Below are positions 50,958 to 62,373 of a DNA stretch of 64,000 nt, one piece after another; position 1 is the stretch's first letter, and each line of letters begins with the position of its first letter. The position numbers and the translations under genes were made by a program. The notes beneath the pieces were generated by a model. The model did not search any database, was not told the DNA's origin, and was given only the letters and a program-made list of their open reading frames with translations. The DNA is from Flammulina velutipes (lineage: Eukaryota; Basidiomycota; Agaricomycetes; Agaricales; Physalacriaceae). The stretch is taken from NCBI GenBank assembly GCA_011800155.1, contig CM022378.1, positions 1,364,001-1,428,000 of the forward strand, read 5' to 3'.

Positions 50958-51694
50958 TTAATTCAACGTGTCACTCTCCCATCTCTGAAATCGGAATCCG
51001 CGCCGCCCAAATGTTCTTTCGAGTGAGGCGGGGAACTCCTCGTCCTCGTCGGCAACAGCTTCCCAGAGATCAAAGACAGCACCCACGCTCTGTTTAACTG
51101 GCTCCATCTTTAGTTCCGCCTCAACGAACTCCTTACATTTCGTGCCGTAAGACTCCAGTATCTGGTTGAGAGCGCCTGCCATTTTGATCTGTACATCCTC
51201 AATGGCTGTGTGGGCATTGCTTAGATAGCCAAACACGTCGTCTCTTTCCATCATTATTGCCTCCGTATATAGCTCCATGCAGTAAGCCTTTGCCGATGCG
51301 CCAACAATGTTGCGCCACTGTCCGATATATGTGTCAATGACTGAGAGCTGGTGTGCTGCTCGGGACATCCTCTTCGGAGGCGAGAGTATCAATGGTTTGC
51401 TACAAAATGCGGTATCAGTCCTAGCTACTAGATAGACTTATCGGTTAGACCTACTCTGGCGGTGACGCCACATTAGATCTTTGCTTGCTCGAACTTGAGG
51501 TTTCTCCCTGAGCTTGCTGTTCAATTCTTCGCTTCTTCTGTTTCTTGAGGATCTTTTTTCGATTACTGCATTCGAGTCAGCACCGCTCAGCATGTACATT
51601 TCAATATGACTCACCGCAGATAATATTTTTCGTCGTATTTGGCGCGCGCAGCTTTACGCTCGGCCTCCGTTGCGTAAATTTTCTTGCGGCCCAT
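50958..51694 (-). CDS. KDZ-set gene D2, basic N-terminus plus helical domain
   Basis: Exons 51694-51615, 51565-51455 and 51399-50958 give 210 residues. The N-terminus MGRKKIYATEAERKAARAKY then RNRKKILKKQKRRIEQQ is very basic and helical, like a DNA-binding arm. The remainder is helical (LSVIDTYIGQWRNIVGASAK, AHTAIEDVQIKMAGALNQIL). It matches D1 in exon number, phases and layout, with low sequence identity. No named family recognised. Confidence 0.7.
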
Positions 51695-53377
51695 ACCAGT
51701 GCAAAGATCTCTACTGCCTGTAGTGATGATAACTTATATCAGTCGAAGTGGGCGTAGCACAATAGCGACACGATGATCATAGTTGAAGTACGAAATCCTA
51801 CATCAAGGCGATGACATACTTCGAGATTTATACGAGATTTATATAAACGGCGGTTTGGGGTTTGGATAGAGCGTGTGATCCAATCCTAGTCAGGATATAC
51901 ATTATTAAATGTCAATAGAAGTCCATTAGAGTATTATTTCGCCGCTGGACGGGCTGGGCACACCGAGCAAGAAACACCTCGCGTACACGTGACCTCTGAT
52001 TGACTTCAGACTTCAATAGAGCGTGTCGCGACTCGCGACTCGTGTTTGGTCCTTATTGGGTTGCAATTGTACACACAAATAAAATAATGCGCACTTTGAC
52101 TCGGACTCACAGATGCCAAATCGGCCTTTCATGCAAAGATTGGATTCCAAACTTCCCCGACTCTCATTCAACTATTTATCATTTTGACACAACGGAAAGG
52201 CCATGAGGATCTAGTTTCAGGGGTATTTGAGTGTTGTCGAGTCCCATACCCCACGGGTAAGCACAAATAATTTCTAACTCTACCTCAGCGCTGAACCCTC
52301 GGGTTCACAGGATTACAGCTTACATGTATCCGTGTACCCCTAGTGCAGGTACTGGGACGCTGAAATATCCACATAGTCTTTGCGTCTAATCAGAAGGATC
52401 AGAAATACCTCCGCCACGCCATGAAAAATGTGCTTCCGTTAAAACGCCACAAATGCTTCCGCGGCGTCTGGCGTCCAGAAATACCTCCGTTGTTCGCCAA
52501 CCGATACATTGCATCAAATACAATTACACGGCCTTCAGGCTTCGTGCTTTTCGCGCGTTTTCATGCCGGCCGGATACTTCTGTGTTGATATATCTCGCAA
52601 TTTCCAACATTGGTGAGCGTATCGGAAGCACAAAATGCTCCCGTCATTGGACACCGTTATGTCGGATTGACCAGAAGACTGAAACCGCGGCAGCACTCAT
52701 GCTTGTTGACACCGGCCGAACACCAACTGGATATATCTCGCAATTTCCAACATTGAAGATCTCACTTGATGAAGGTAAGCGGCACATGGTCCGCTGAATG
52801 AAGCTGATAGTGTCCTCAATTCTCTCAACTGAAGCAGTGTGATAGTTCATTACAACTTTGCCCCCCAACTCGCCGTAATCACTTTCGGCGGGTTCACGGC
52901 GCTCTGGTGGATTTGTTCCCATAGACTCTCCACTGTTTCCCCGGCATCTGCATGCCCCGTATGCAATACTCCGGCTTGACAGGAACACGATTCCTGATCA
53001 AATATTTGAGTCGTCTCTATGGAACGCGTGAGACAAATGCCTACCTGGTGCGCTGATTTATTGTACCCTTCCTTATCCCTGGTAACATTGGGATGGCGGG
53101 GCACAGTTGAAGCAGCGTTGCTGAGAGAGTTGGAGGACATGGGGGTGGACATTGACTCAAGCGAAGAGTTGGTGACACGTTGCGCGCAAGATATATCTTG
53201 CATCAAAGATATATCTCGTATCTGAGATTAAGGAATTTGAGTTTCCTCCTCCTTTAGGTCGGATTCTTGGCATCAATATCAAAAAATACCCCATTTAGGC
53301 ATGATGGAACGGTGATCGATGATTCCACATCGTATTTTGGATGGTCGCCAGTGGCTCTTGCTTTACTCAGCGACACC
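51695..53377. other. 1.7-kb intergenic region between D2 and A2
   Basis: No gene supported. Holds promoters for D2 (minus) and A2 (plus), a 26-bp direct repeat (52587-52612 and 52740-52765, core ATATATCTCGCAATTTCCAA), several scattered ATACCTCCG / GCTTCCG motifs around 52400-52500, and near 53185-53225 a short inverted ATATATCT / AGATATAT arrangement. Confidence 0.5.
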
Positions 53378-54053
53378 ATGTCTGAATCGAGCACTGGCAG
53401 ACCACCTAGGATGTTCGACATCGACGAGTACCGTACACTTGGTACGTCGCCATGGCGCTCTGCCCAACTGTAAGCATTTAGTACTCGTTGGTCGCGCTAG
53501 CTAATACTCTGCATGCCAGCTTCATGAGCGACGAACTGCAATACATTCACCGCTTCTATCCCGAGCCTGATATTGCTGAATCACTCAATGAACGTCTGGA
53601 GAAGGTCAACGCATTATTCTTGCTCGATAACTTGGAGTCGGCAGGTGTGCTGTCGCTTCGCGATCTCACCTATTGGGCATGCCTCGTCACCCAGCCAGAC
53701 TACCTCCTCATTACCCAGGAGGCTATTGGCTTGGACAGCGGTGTCGAGTTGGAACCAAACTTCCAAACAAATGTCGCGGCGTGGACCGAGCTGATGTATG
53801 TTCTGCGCCTTGAGGAGAGCGAGCGTTGCTGGCCGGGGACGAAAGGTATGTATCAATTAGATCAGTTTCGCTCACTCCGACTTATTTCATGCCAGTCTTT
53901 TCGCAGCAGACTTTGATTCGACAGAAGTATGCGTCGATCGCGCAGGAGCTTTATCAACGACTGGAGGATGATTACTCACAGTGGGGAGCGCTGTCGCCCA
54001 GAGTTCGGCGCCGATGTATTTCCCGACGGCTGCAGCTGAATCGTTGGGGGTAG
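53378..54053 (+). CDS. KDZ-set gene A2, small protein of unknown function
   Basis: Three exons (53378-53469, 53520-53845, 53896-54053) give 191 residues. Start MSESSTGRPPRMFDIDEYRT; core FMSDELQYIHRFYPEPDIAE, NERLEKVNALFLLDNLESAG, SLRDLTYWACLVTQPDYLLI; last exon YQRLEDDYSQWGALSPRVRR. A1 has the same exon plan and strong similarity; A3 is distant. Both introns are GT-AG here. Upstream of B2 and KDZ2 on the same strand. Confidence 0.8.
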
Positions 54054-54257
54054 ATAGGACATATTGTATTCATTGGGTTCCATCTCCAACATTTCGAGTC
54101 ACCACCTGTCGCGTAGAATCTGTCCGGAGGTAAATAATCCTCCATCCCGTGTATTTCCTAAGCCTACTACATATCCCAAAATTTTTACAAGGCACGAGAC
54201 GTCGGCAGAATGAACGCGGGGATTGCCTACCCTTCAATCTTGCTTTCCCCTACCATC

Positions 54258-54768
54258 ATGCCTCCCATTCGCCCCGAAAAACAGAGGAAAGAAACAGTTT
54301 CCACGGTGAAGCAGGCCGTCAGCCGCGCTCCAACAAAGGCGAAGGCTCTCCCAAAGCGTCGTTTCGCAGGTGTCGTCGTCAATCGGGGTACGTCTTGCCG
54401 TATACTATAAGTAATGATATTAATGCAAGTGACTGTAGTTCCTGAATTCCATTTTACCGCAGAGCAGAAGCTGTGGCTCCTGGACCACAGCGCAGAGAAC
54501 TTCAAGCCTCCCGTCAACGGAGACTACATCGAGACTCAACATTTCTACCGACGTGTTTGGAATGATTTTAACATGGCATTTCCCGATAACGGTTTCGACG
54601 ATGGCTTGACATGGGGTGTCCAGAAAGGGGATTTATTTGAGTGCTACATTTTCGGAAGAGTGCGTTGATTGACCATCCGATTGTGTGGCGCCTTACTAAT
54701 TCTTCCGGCAGAAAATTGTCAATGCGACCAGGCATGAATTGTGGTTTAGAGCTAGGGAGGATAGCTAG
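54258..54768 (+). CDS. KDZ-set gene B2, small protein of unknown function
   Basis: Exons 54258-54387, 54439-54659 and 54712-54768 give 135 residues. Basic N-terminus (RAPTKAKALPKRRF), then FHFTAEQKLWLLDHSAENFK, FYRRVWNDFNMAFPDNG, FECYIFGR, KIVNATRHELWF. Close to B1 in exon structure and sequence. Located 204 bp after A2 and 445 bp before KDZ2. No family recognised. Confidence 0.77.
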
Positions 54769-54809
54769 AGATAGAAAAATGTCGCGCTAGTAGAATAGAA
54801 TGAATTGGG

Positions 54810-54853
54810 GCCCGTGCGCCACTCTATTGCACGCAGCAGAGTGGCGCACGGGC
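54810..54853 (+). terminator. Hairpin 42 nt past the B2 stop
   Basis: A perfect 16-bp stem (GCCCGTGCGCCACTCT at 54810-54825 and its complement at 54838-54853) around a 12-nt loop. Same offset from the stop as the hairpin after B1. Confidence 0.55.
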
Positions 54854-55213
54854 AGGGTTGTCGACATTGTTTGAGATGGTGCCGTGAAATACTGATGGAA
54901 AAAATCATTGTAAATTATGGTTGCGTTTCACCCGTATGGGTCAGGGCGCATCCGGTATCTGGGCGAACATTCGTGGATGGCATAATTTCATTTTCGCAAA
55001 CGATGAGGGTGTGAGATAATATACACGTCGAAGCATGTCCTCTTACCTCTACCACAGCACGCTCTTTGACATCTACAGCTAGGAAATAGATTCGTCCGCC
55101 ACATCCAACGGCGCCGCACAAAGGTAACGTTGTCACATCGTGACCAATTCCATTAACGCTTACCATGATGTCCAGCTCGCCTGCCCCATCCGCCACTATC
55201 CCTCGACTACAAC

Positions 55214-55863
55214 ATGCCCTCAGACGCACAAGACACCCGCCCTAGGTCGACTTGGAGTATGCGATATCGCCCAGCCGAAGAGCTTCAGGCTCGTCGAGAG
55301 TACGAACACGTCAATTTTGGTGTGCCGCCTCCGACACATGCTGGCGATGGAACAAGTGAACCCTCACGGACTTCAGTGAGTCTACTTGACATTCCGCCTT
55401 TACTCTCTAACATGAAATAAAGATGCAAGCTCCTCTGCCAATGGCCGGGGTGTATACTTTGCCCCCTTCCACATCATCTCTCCCGGCAGTGGAAACAGGT
55501 CGGGCGTGGGCGCGTAGGCGTGGGCGTCCGCGCAATACGATGGTCGATGTTATGCCAGCAGGTTCCAGCATGGTGGGGACGCAGTCGACAGATCGTTCTT
55601 TCGAAATCTCAGCGGATGGAACACGCCAACGGATTACTGCCGAATCTCGCAACGTGGTTCATCCAGTTCTACGTCCTGCTCAGAGAAGGAAGACGGATAA
55701 TGGGCAACAGGTGTCAGGGCACGTTCAATCCTTCGAAGATGGCACCTCCTTCGTATCGGAGGAAGCGAGAGACGGGGGTGAGGAGAATGATGAGGATGAG
55801 GACGAGTGGGATTATGTTGAGGATGGAGTCAGCCCCGAGAACAGCTTGGATGCTAACGGCGAC
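55214..55863 (+). pseudogene. KDZ2 transposase, 5' part, interrupted by insertion
   Basis: Exon 1 is 55214-55375 (MPSDAQDTRPRSTWSMRYRP, EYEHVNFGVPPP). Exon 2 starts at 55423 with MQAPLPMAGVYTLPP, the AT-hook-like RRRGRPRNTMVD and an acidic stretch to SLDANGD. At 55864 the 2.8 kb insertion begins and the frame soon stops. The same exon continues at 58672 with PVDSEDELG, as in KDZ1 (GDPVDSEDEQD). Confidence 0.85.
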
Positions 55864-58664
55864 CACCCTATGACCTACTCATAACTAGTTAAACCCCTAT
55901 AGTGACGGGGCCAAACAACTAGTTGCTGACTGTCACTACGGGCTAATAGGCTGGCTGGTAGAAATGGCTGGTCGTCGGGCTGGGGCGGGCTGGCATGGGG
56001 CGGGATGGGTACCATATATGGATAGGAATTGATGGGAGCATATAGGGATTGATGGGGAGGGGGAGCAGGAGCAGGGGATGGGGAAATGTGGCCACACAGG
56101 AATCCGGACCTAGGGATTGATGGGTACTGATGTCATTAATTGACCAGGGGGATAGGGGATAGGGATAGGAATTGTGGCACCAGGAAAATCCGGACCTAGG
56201 GTTTGATGGGGGCAGGGGATGGGGGATGGGGGCAGGGAAAATGTGGCCACAGGAAAATCCGGACCTAGGGATTGATGGGAACTGATGGGATTGATGGGGG
56301 AGGGGATGGGGGATGGGGGCAGGGGGATTGGGGGCAGGGGACAATTGTGGCACCAGGATATATACTGGGCTATTGCCAGGGTATGAGGAGGGTATGGGAG
56401 GGATGATTATAGGTTGAAAAATAAAATTCTTTCTAACTATCAGAAACATGAATGGGGATGTGGCAGCTACTGAAACCAATAATAAAACGATGTGTGGCGC
56501 ATTTTTAATCGAGGAGCACATACCTCGGATCGACCTGGGGCTGCTCTAGATGTCTTCCCCTTGAAAAATGAATGTGTGCAGCACAAAGAACCATGTAAAA
56601 ACACGAAGATTTGGCTGAGAAACAGGCAGAACATTATTGAAAATCCATCAAAAAGCACCAAAAAGGGAGCAGCACTTTGCCCTCGTTTGGGGGTGACCTG
56701 GAACCACTTGTAGGTCGTCCAGACACCTTTGGGGCATTGTATATGTCACTCAGTTAGGTCCCCAGGTCAACAGAACCCTTGGATATGATCAAAATGCCAA
56801 AAACCCGGACCATACAGCTTTGGGCCACACTATCAACTTGCCCTGACCTGGAGACACCTTATATTCGAAGATATATGTATATAATGCTCTAATCATGAGT
56901 TAGATGAAGTCTGGAGTGTGAAAAATGCGGTCAAAACCTTGGATATATCCCAAATAATGTCCCCCAAGAAAGCACACATACTATCAACTTCCTCTGACCT
57001 CTAGGTCGTCCCAATGTGTTCTATTATCATTATATATGATGTATTAGCACCCCAGAGGTTCCCCCAGTGTGTCAAAATGCGAATATAAATGGTACAATAA
57101 TGTATATCCCCTCCTTCTACACCAAGAATCACCCCAACTATCACATATCTGAGTGGTGGACTATTGATTTTAACATCATACAATGTGATTTTAGGCTCCC
57201 AGAATATGTCCCAGGTTGAACACCCTTCAATATAGAGCATGGACATTTGAGAATTAGTACAAAGATCATATCCTCACCATGTACCAAAGGGATGTATCTT
57301 CGAGGTCTACCTATGACCTGGGCCCCAAGATATCATCTATATGATGTTAAATGACTATTAGAACAGTCTTAAAGATGTAGATATGCGAACCAATGGGTGT
57401 ACTTGAGGAAGAAGGGTGAATAAGGGTTCACCTATTATCATGAATATTCGTATTTTGACATACTGGGGACACCTCTGGGATGCTAATACATCATATATAA
57501 TGATAATAGAACACATTGGGACGACCTAGAGGTCAGAGGAAGTTGATAGTATGTGTGCTTTCTTGGGGGACATTATTTGGGGTATATCCAAGGTTTTGAC
57601 CGCATTTTTCACACTCCAGACTTCATCTAACTCATGATTAGAGCATTATATACATATATCTTCGAATATAAGGTGTCCCCAGGTCAGGGCAAGTTGATAG
57701 TGTGGCCCAAAGCTGTATGGTCCGGGTTTTTGGCATTTTGATCATATCCAAGGGTTCTGTTGACCTGGGGACCTAACTGAGTGACATATACAATGCCCCA
57801 AAGGTGTCTGGACGACCTACAAGTGGTTCCAGGTCACCCCCAAACGAGGGCAAAGTGCTGCTCCCTTTTTGGTGCTTTTTGAGGGATTTTCAATAATGTT
57901 CTGCCTGTTTCTCAGCCAAATCTTCGTGTTTTTACATGGTTCTTTGTGCTGCACACATTCATTTTTCAAGGGGAAGACATCTAGAGCAGCCCCAGGTCGA
58001 TCCGAGGTATGTGCTCCTCGATTAAAAATGCGCCACACATCGTTTTATTATTGGTTTCAGTAGCTGCCACATCCCCATTCATGTTTCTGATAGTTAGAAA
58101 GAATTTTATTTTTCAACCTATAATCATCCCTCCCATACCCTCCTCATACCCTGGCAATAGCCCAGTATATATCCTGGTGCCACAATTGTCCCCTGCCCCC
58201 AATCCCCCTGCCCCCATCCCCCATCCCCTCCCCCATCAATCCCATCAGTTCCCATCAATCCCTAGGTCCGGATTTTCCTGTGGCCACATTTTCCCTGCCC
58301 CCATCCCCATCCCCTGCCCCCATCAAACCCTAGGTCCGGATTTTCCTGGTGCCACAATTCCTATCCCTATCCCCATCCCCCTGGTCAATTAATGACATCA
58401 GTACCCATCAATCCCTAGGTCCGGATTCCTGTGTGGCCACATTTCCCCATCCCCTGCTCCTGCTCCCCCTCCCCATCAATCCCTATATGCTCCCATCAAT
58501 TCCTATCCATATATGGTACCCATCCCGCCCCATGCCAGCCCGCCCCAGCCCGACGACCAGCCATTTCTACCAGCCAGCCTATTAGCCCGTAGTGACAGTC
58601 AGCAACTAGTTGTTTGGCCCCGTCACTATAGGGGTTTAACTAGTTATAAGTAGGTCATAGGGTG
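55864..58664. mobile_element. 2.8-kb element with 1.22-kb inverted arms, inserted in KDZ2
   Basis: The two arms (55864-57086 and 57444-58664) are near-identical reverse complements. They surround a 357-bp unique spacer (57087-57443). Termini start CACCCTATGACCTAC. A 7-bp duplication CGGCGAC lies at 55857-55863 and 58665-58671; removing the element and one copy restores the KDZ2 frame. No coding capacity is supported: the small frames occur twice because of the arms. Arms have a G/C-tract region (56000-56345, mirrored at 58180-58530) with repeated AATCCGGACCTAGGG. Probably a non-autonomous long-TIR or foldback-type DNA element; superfamily not assignable. Confidence 0.92.
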
Positions 58665-58671
58665 CGGCGAC

Positions 58672-61600
58672 CCTGTCGACAGTGAGGATGAGCTGGGAGA
58701 GGGGGCGGAGAAGACGAGAAAGCGGAAGGCGTACGCTAGCTCAGTATGTCGTCTCTCTTCTAATTTCATGTTCATGTAACTGATCTTCCTCAAGGACGAT
58801 CCAATGGCCATCTTTTTGTCTCTAGCTGACACCGTGTTGGAGGAAACATTCTACCTGGAAGCGCTACCACCGAACTCATGTTGCCGGACCTGCGAAGCAC
58901 AGGGGAATGACAACGCAGGGAAAGGTGTCCCCGATGTCCACGATTCTCCAAGCTCTATCCTTACGCCTATGGCGTCCGACCACGATACACTAAAGGACGT
59001 TCAAGGTGTCCTCAACCCCGACGTCCATGATTCTCCAAGCTCTATCCCTACGCCTATGGCGTCAGACACCTGTTCACCCCACGATGCACCAAATATCGCT
59101 CCTCCAACGCCCGAGCCATTGTATAGGTGCATAACATGTGGAGTTTTTGTTGAATGTCGGGAATGTTGCCTCGAGCGTCATGCTCTGGCTCCTCTGCATA
59201 CGATTTTGGTAAGTTCTTTCTTTTCATTGCATTGGGGCGGAAAATCTAATGTCGTCGCCAGGAATGGGATTACACCAAGAGTTTTTGGCGTGATACCAGC
59301 CTGCGTGCTCTCGGACTGTCATACCAACTTGGGCACAACGGGTACCCATGCATCCTACCTACCAGCCTCAAGACCGTCACTGTGCTCCATGTCAACGGCA
59401 TTCATCGCATCTCGGCAGCGTTCTGTGGCTGCAGCTCATCCGTCTCCACCAATCATTGGCAACAAGCGATGCGCTCTGGCTGGTATCCTGCCTCGTTTGC
59501 CACGCCTCAAACCTTCACCACGTTTGAGTGCCTCAAATACTTCCGAACGATGAACGTAGTCGCCAACGCCAACGTTCGCGACTTTGTTACCGTTCTCGAA
59601 CGCCTCACCGATCCACTGGGAGTTGAATGGGTTCCCGACCGCTACAAAAACTTTGGCCTATCGACGACTCAATGGAATCACATGTCGCGCATGCGACGCG
59701 CGGGTATTGGTCACCTACCTGGCGGAGTAGGCGCAGCCACAATGGGATCAGCTGCTGTTAAGTGCTGGGCATGCCCGCGCCCCGGCATCAACCTTCCCGA
59801 TGATTTTAAGAATATCGAGGACAATCTAAGGTGCATTTCGTTTGTTGATATTGTATGTTTGTGTTGATGATCAATCCAGATTCAAATACAATCTCTACGT
59901 AGGGATGGATGCCTGCTTTCGACTGGAGAACAAGTTACGCAAGAAAAGTGCGCGGAAGGCGTACACCATTTTAGGTGATGGCCTCGGTTGTTTTGCCCCG
60001 TGGGGAGGTGTCGACGGATACGAAGCTCACATTAAGAAGCACGTGAGTGAAGAGGATGTAAGTTATCACTTCGATGAAGGTTTCACGTTGATTTGACGAT
60101 GCCCGCAGGTCAGTACTTGCATCGCCTTTGCCGCTTTGATGCAAAAGGACACTCGTTTCTCTAAGGGTCTGCGCGCGACAGGTATTGGTGGCTGCATCTG
60201 CACCCGCCACGAGATCGTGCGTCCATTGGGTCTTGTTGACCTCCTGAAAGGCGAACGGTACGTTTCTCTGGCGATGTAATTCACTTTTGCTCATACCCCG
60301 GATTAGGTATTCAAGCATGGACTACATTTTCTGGGCCTCAACATATACTGAGGACCTGCTCAAGATCATGGCGTCATACGATGTCGGTTGCCAATGGAAG
60401 GTTCACCTGTACGAACGCAAGTCGGGTATGCCAACAATATTTGTTCCAGCAAGGGAGGATGCCCCCGAGATTGAGGTGTCTCTCCCCGTCTGGCATGGAG
60501 GTGTCCATAACGATGAATGCGCTATGTGTGAATCGTTGCGTTACAAGAGCGGGGCGGGTATGGTAGATGGCGAGGCCGTCGAGCGAGTGTGGAGCACTGC
60601 AAACCAGCGAGCATATGCGACACGAGAAATGCAAATGAACAACCGACACGCTTCGCTTGAGGACCATTTCGACAATCAGAACTATCTGATGAACTTGCGA
60701 ATGGGTACGTTTCCATTATACTCTGAACGATGACAATTTTATTAACTTTTTTCCTAGGCTACCTTCTTCCAAGACGTTTGCAGGTGGCCAGAGAAGAGCA
60801 AGCAGCCCAAATTGAGAGCCACGCGGCAGCAAGCGCGACGGTTGAACCGGCCGTCCTGGCTGATTGGACGAAGAAAATCAAGATCTGGCATGAGCAGGAG
60901 AAAATACTGCTGAAGGATAAGACGGCGGAAAACCCTTATCTATCTGTATGGCGGAAAGGTATGTCATTCTCTGATCTTTGCGTTGACTTGGGAACTGATT
61001 AGCTTTGGCTCTCATAGATGAGGTTACAGAGAAGAAAATAAAGGCTGACTTGGAGCGTGAGGAAAGGGAGGAAGAAAAGAGGATGGGGGATGACGAGACG
61101 ACAAAGAAGATGAATGTCGTGGTGTTCGTACGACTGGCGCTGCAGTTGCAGCAGGTCCAGTAAGTCATTCTCTAATGGGCGAGACCGGCCAGAAATTGAA
61201 ACATCTATTCAGATTGAAGATCCACGCAGTTCTGAAAGCGAAGGGAAAGGTCGGATGGGGTGGCGCTAATAAAGTGAAGGACATGCGCACAGCTTTTTGG
61301 AAGAAGTACCGACGCTTCCGAAAGCTGCAAGGGATGTTCATGCCCGGCGTTTTGGTCCAGTCGAGCGACACACTGTTACGAGGGGACACTGGGGTGCAGG
61401 GTGTGGATGTTGCGTCGGGCAGGAGCAAGCGACCCACGGAGCCGGAGGACATGCCTTTGTGGCTTCCATCCGACATTCCCAAGGTGGCACGCCAGGCGTA
61501 CCGGTCATCGCTCTTCACGACAGAAGCGGCCTTGCGTAAACTCCAGTGTTCTGAGAATCTCAATGCCCTCCGACTCCGTCTGCATACGAAGAGTCATCTC

Positions 61601-62373
61601 ATTCGTTTCAAGAACAAAAATTTCACTGGACAGAAGAAGACGACCCGAGCGCGAACACTTCTAGACGACATTGGTGACAAGATCAACGCTACGAAGGAGA
61701 AATATCGCACCGCCTACAATGCGCTGGCCCACTTGGAGGACAATACAGCACCTTTCCGCCCCCTCGCTGAGAGCGATGTTCAGACGAAATTCGTCTTTGA
61801 TCACGACGGGCAGGCGGCGAGACGCTTGGCTAAATTAACGCAACATTCGAGTCGTCGACGTATTCAGACGACTCTGGTGCGCGTAGACGATAACGAGCGG
61901 GAGGGAAACGAAGAAGAGGCTGCAGATGGTGCGTGGGTTGGTGGATCAAGCCGACAGAAAATGAGCTGGATTTGGACGGCGCAGGGGGCGCCTGACGTCC
62001 AGAACGAGCAGTTTCTACATGACTGTAAGTTCTTATTGTGGTTCATGCTTATCTTCAGGTACTGACATGTCGCATAGCTGTGCGGGTGGAATGGTCAAAG
62101 TCCTTTGCACGGAAGGAGCGATGGGAGGAGGAGGTGATCCTCCTCGAGGAAGAGATGCGTCGTGTGGTGGAAACCCTCCGATACGAGGCAAAAGTCTGGG
62201 GGGAACGAGAGGTGTCGACGAGCATGACGAGACACACTGGCGAAGGTATGCGCGCGTATGCACGCCGGCAGATGGAGATTCGGGAGCGTTTATTAGTGCG
62301 ATTCACCGAGCTCTTCTCACCTACAGCAGGCGCGTTGATTGGGAAACGTAAAAAACGGAGCAAGGGTGACTGA
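58672..62373 (+). pseudogene. KDZ2 transposase, 3' part
   Basis: Continues from SLDANGD with PVDSEDELGEGAEK, then MAIFLSLADTVLEETFYLEA, the cysteine cluster (CCRTCEAQ ... YRCITCGVFVECRECCLERH), FCGCSSS, NVRDFVTVLERLTDPLG, CWACPRPGINLP, VGMDACFRLENK, YDVGCQWKVH (about 60388), LPVWHGGVHNDECAMCE, MVDGEAVERVWS (about 60565), and coiled C-terminal exons to KKRSKGD. KDZ1 has GEG where KDZ2 has GEA in the conserved block. Inside the cysteine region are two copies of VHDSPSSI.TPMASD (58937-59070) not present in KDZ1. All later exons are open, so the 2.8 kb insertion may be the only lesion. Confidence 0.87.

Noticed and set aside
52453..52797. A 114-codon frame between D2 and A2
   Set aside because: No homologue in the other sets, no motif, and it spans the 26-bp direct repeat.
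53392..53401. CACTGGCAG inside the first exon of A2 as a possible KDZ terminus
   Set aside because: It lies in coding sequence shared in frame with A-family members and no subterminal motifs follow it.
56492..56713. A 73-codon frame present twice in the palindromic element (also 57817-58038), and proline-rich frames near 55943-56521 and 58009-58585
   Set aside because: They recur because the arms are inverted copies, and the proline-rich ones translate simple G/C-tract repeats.
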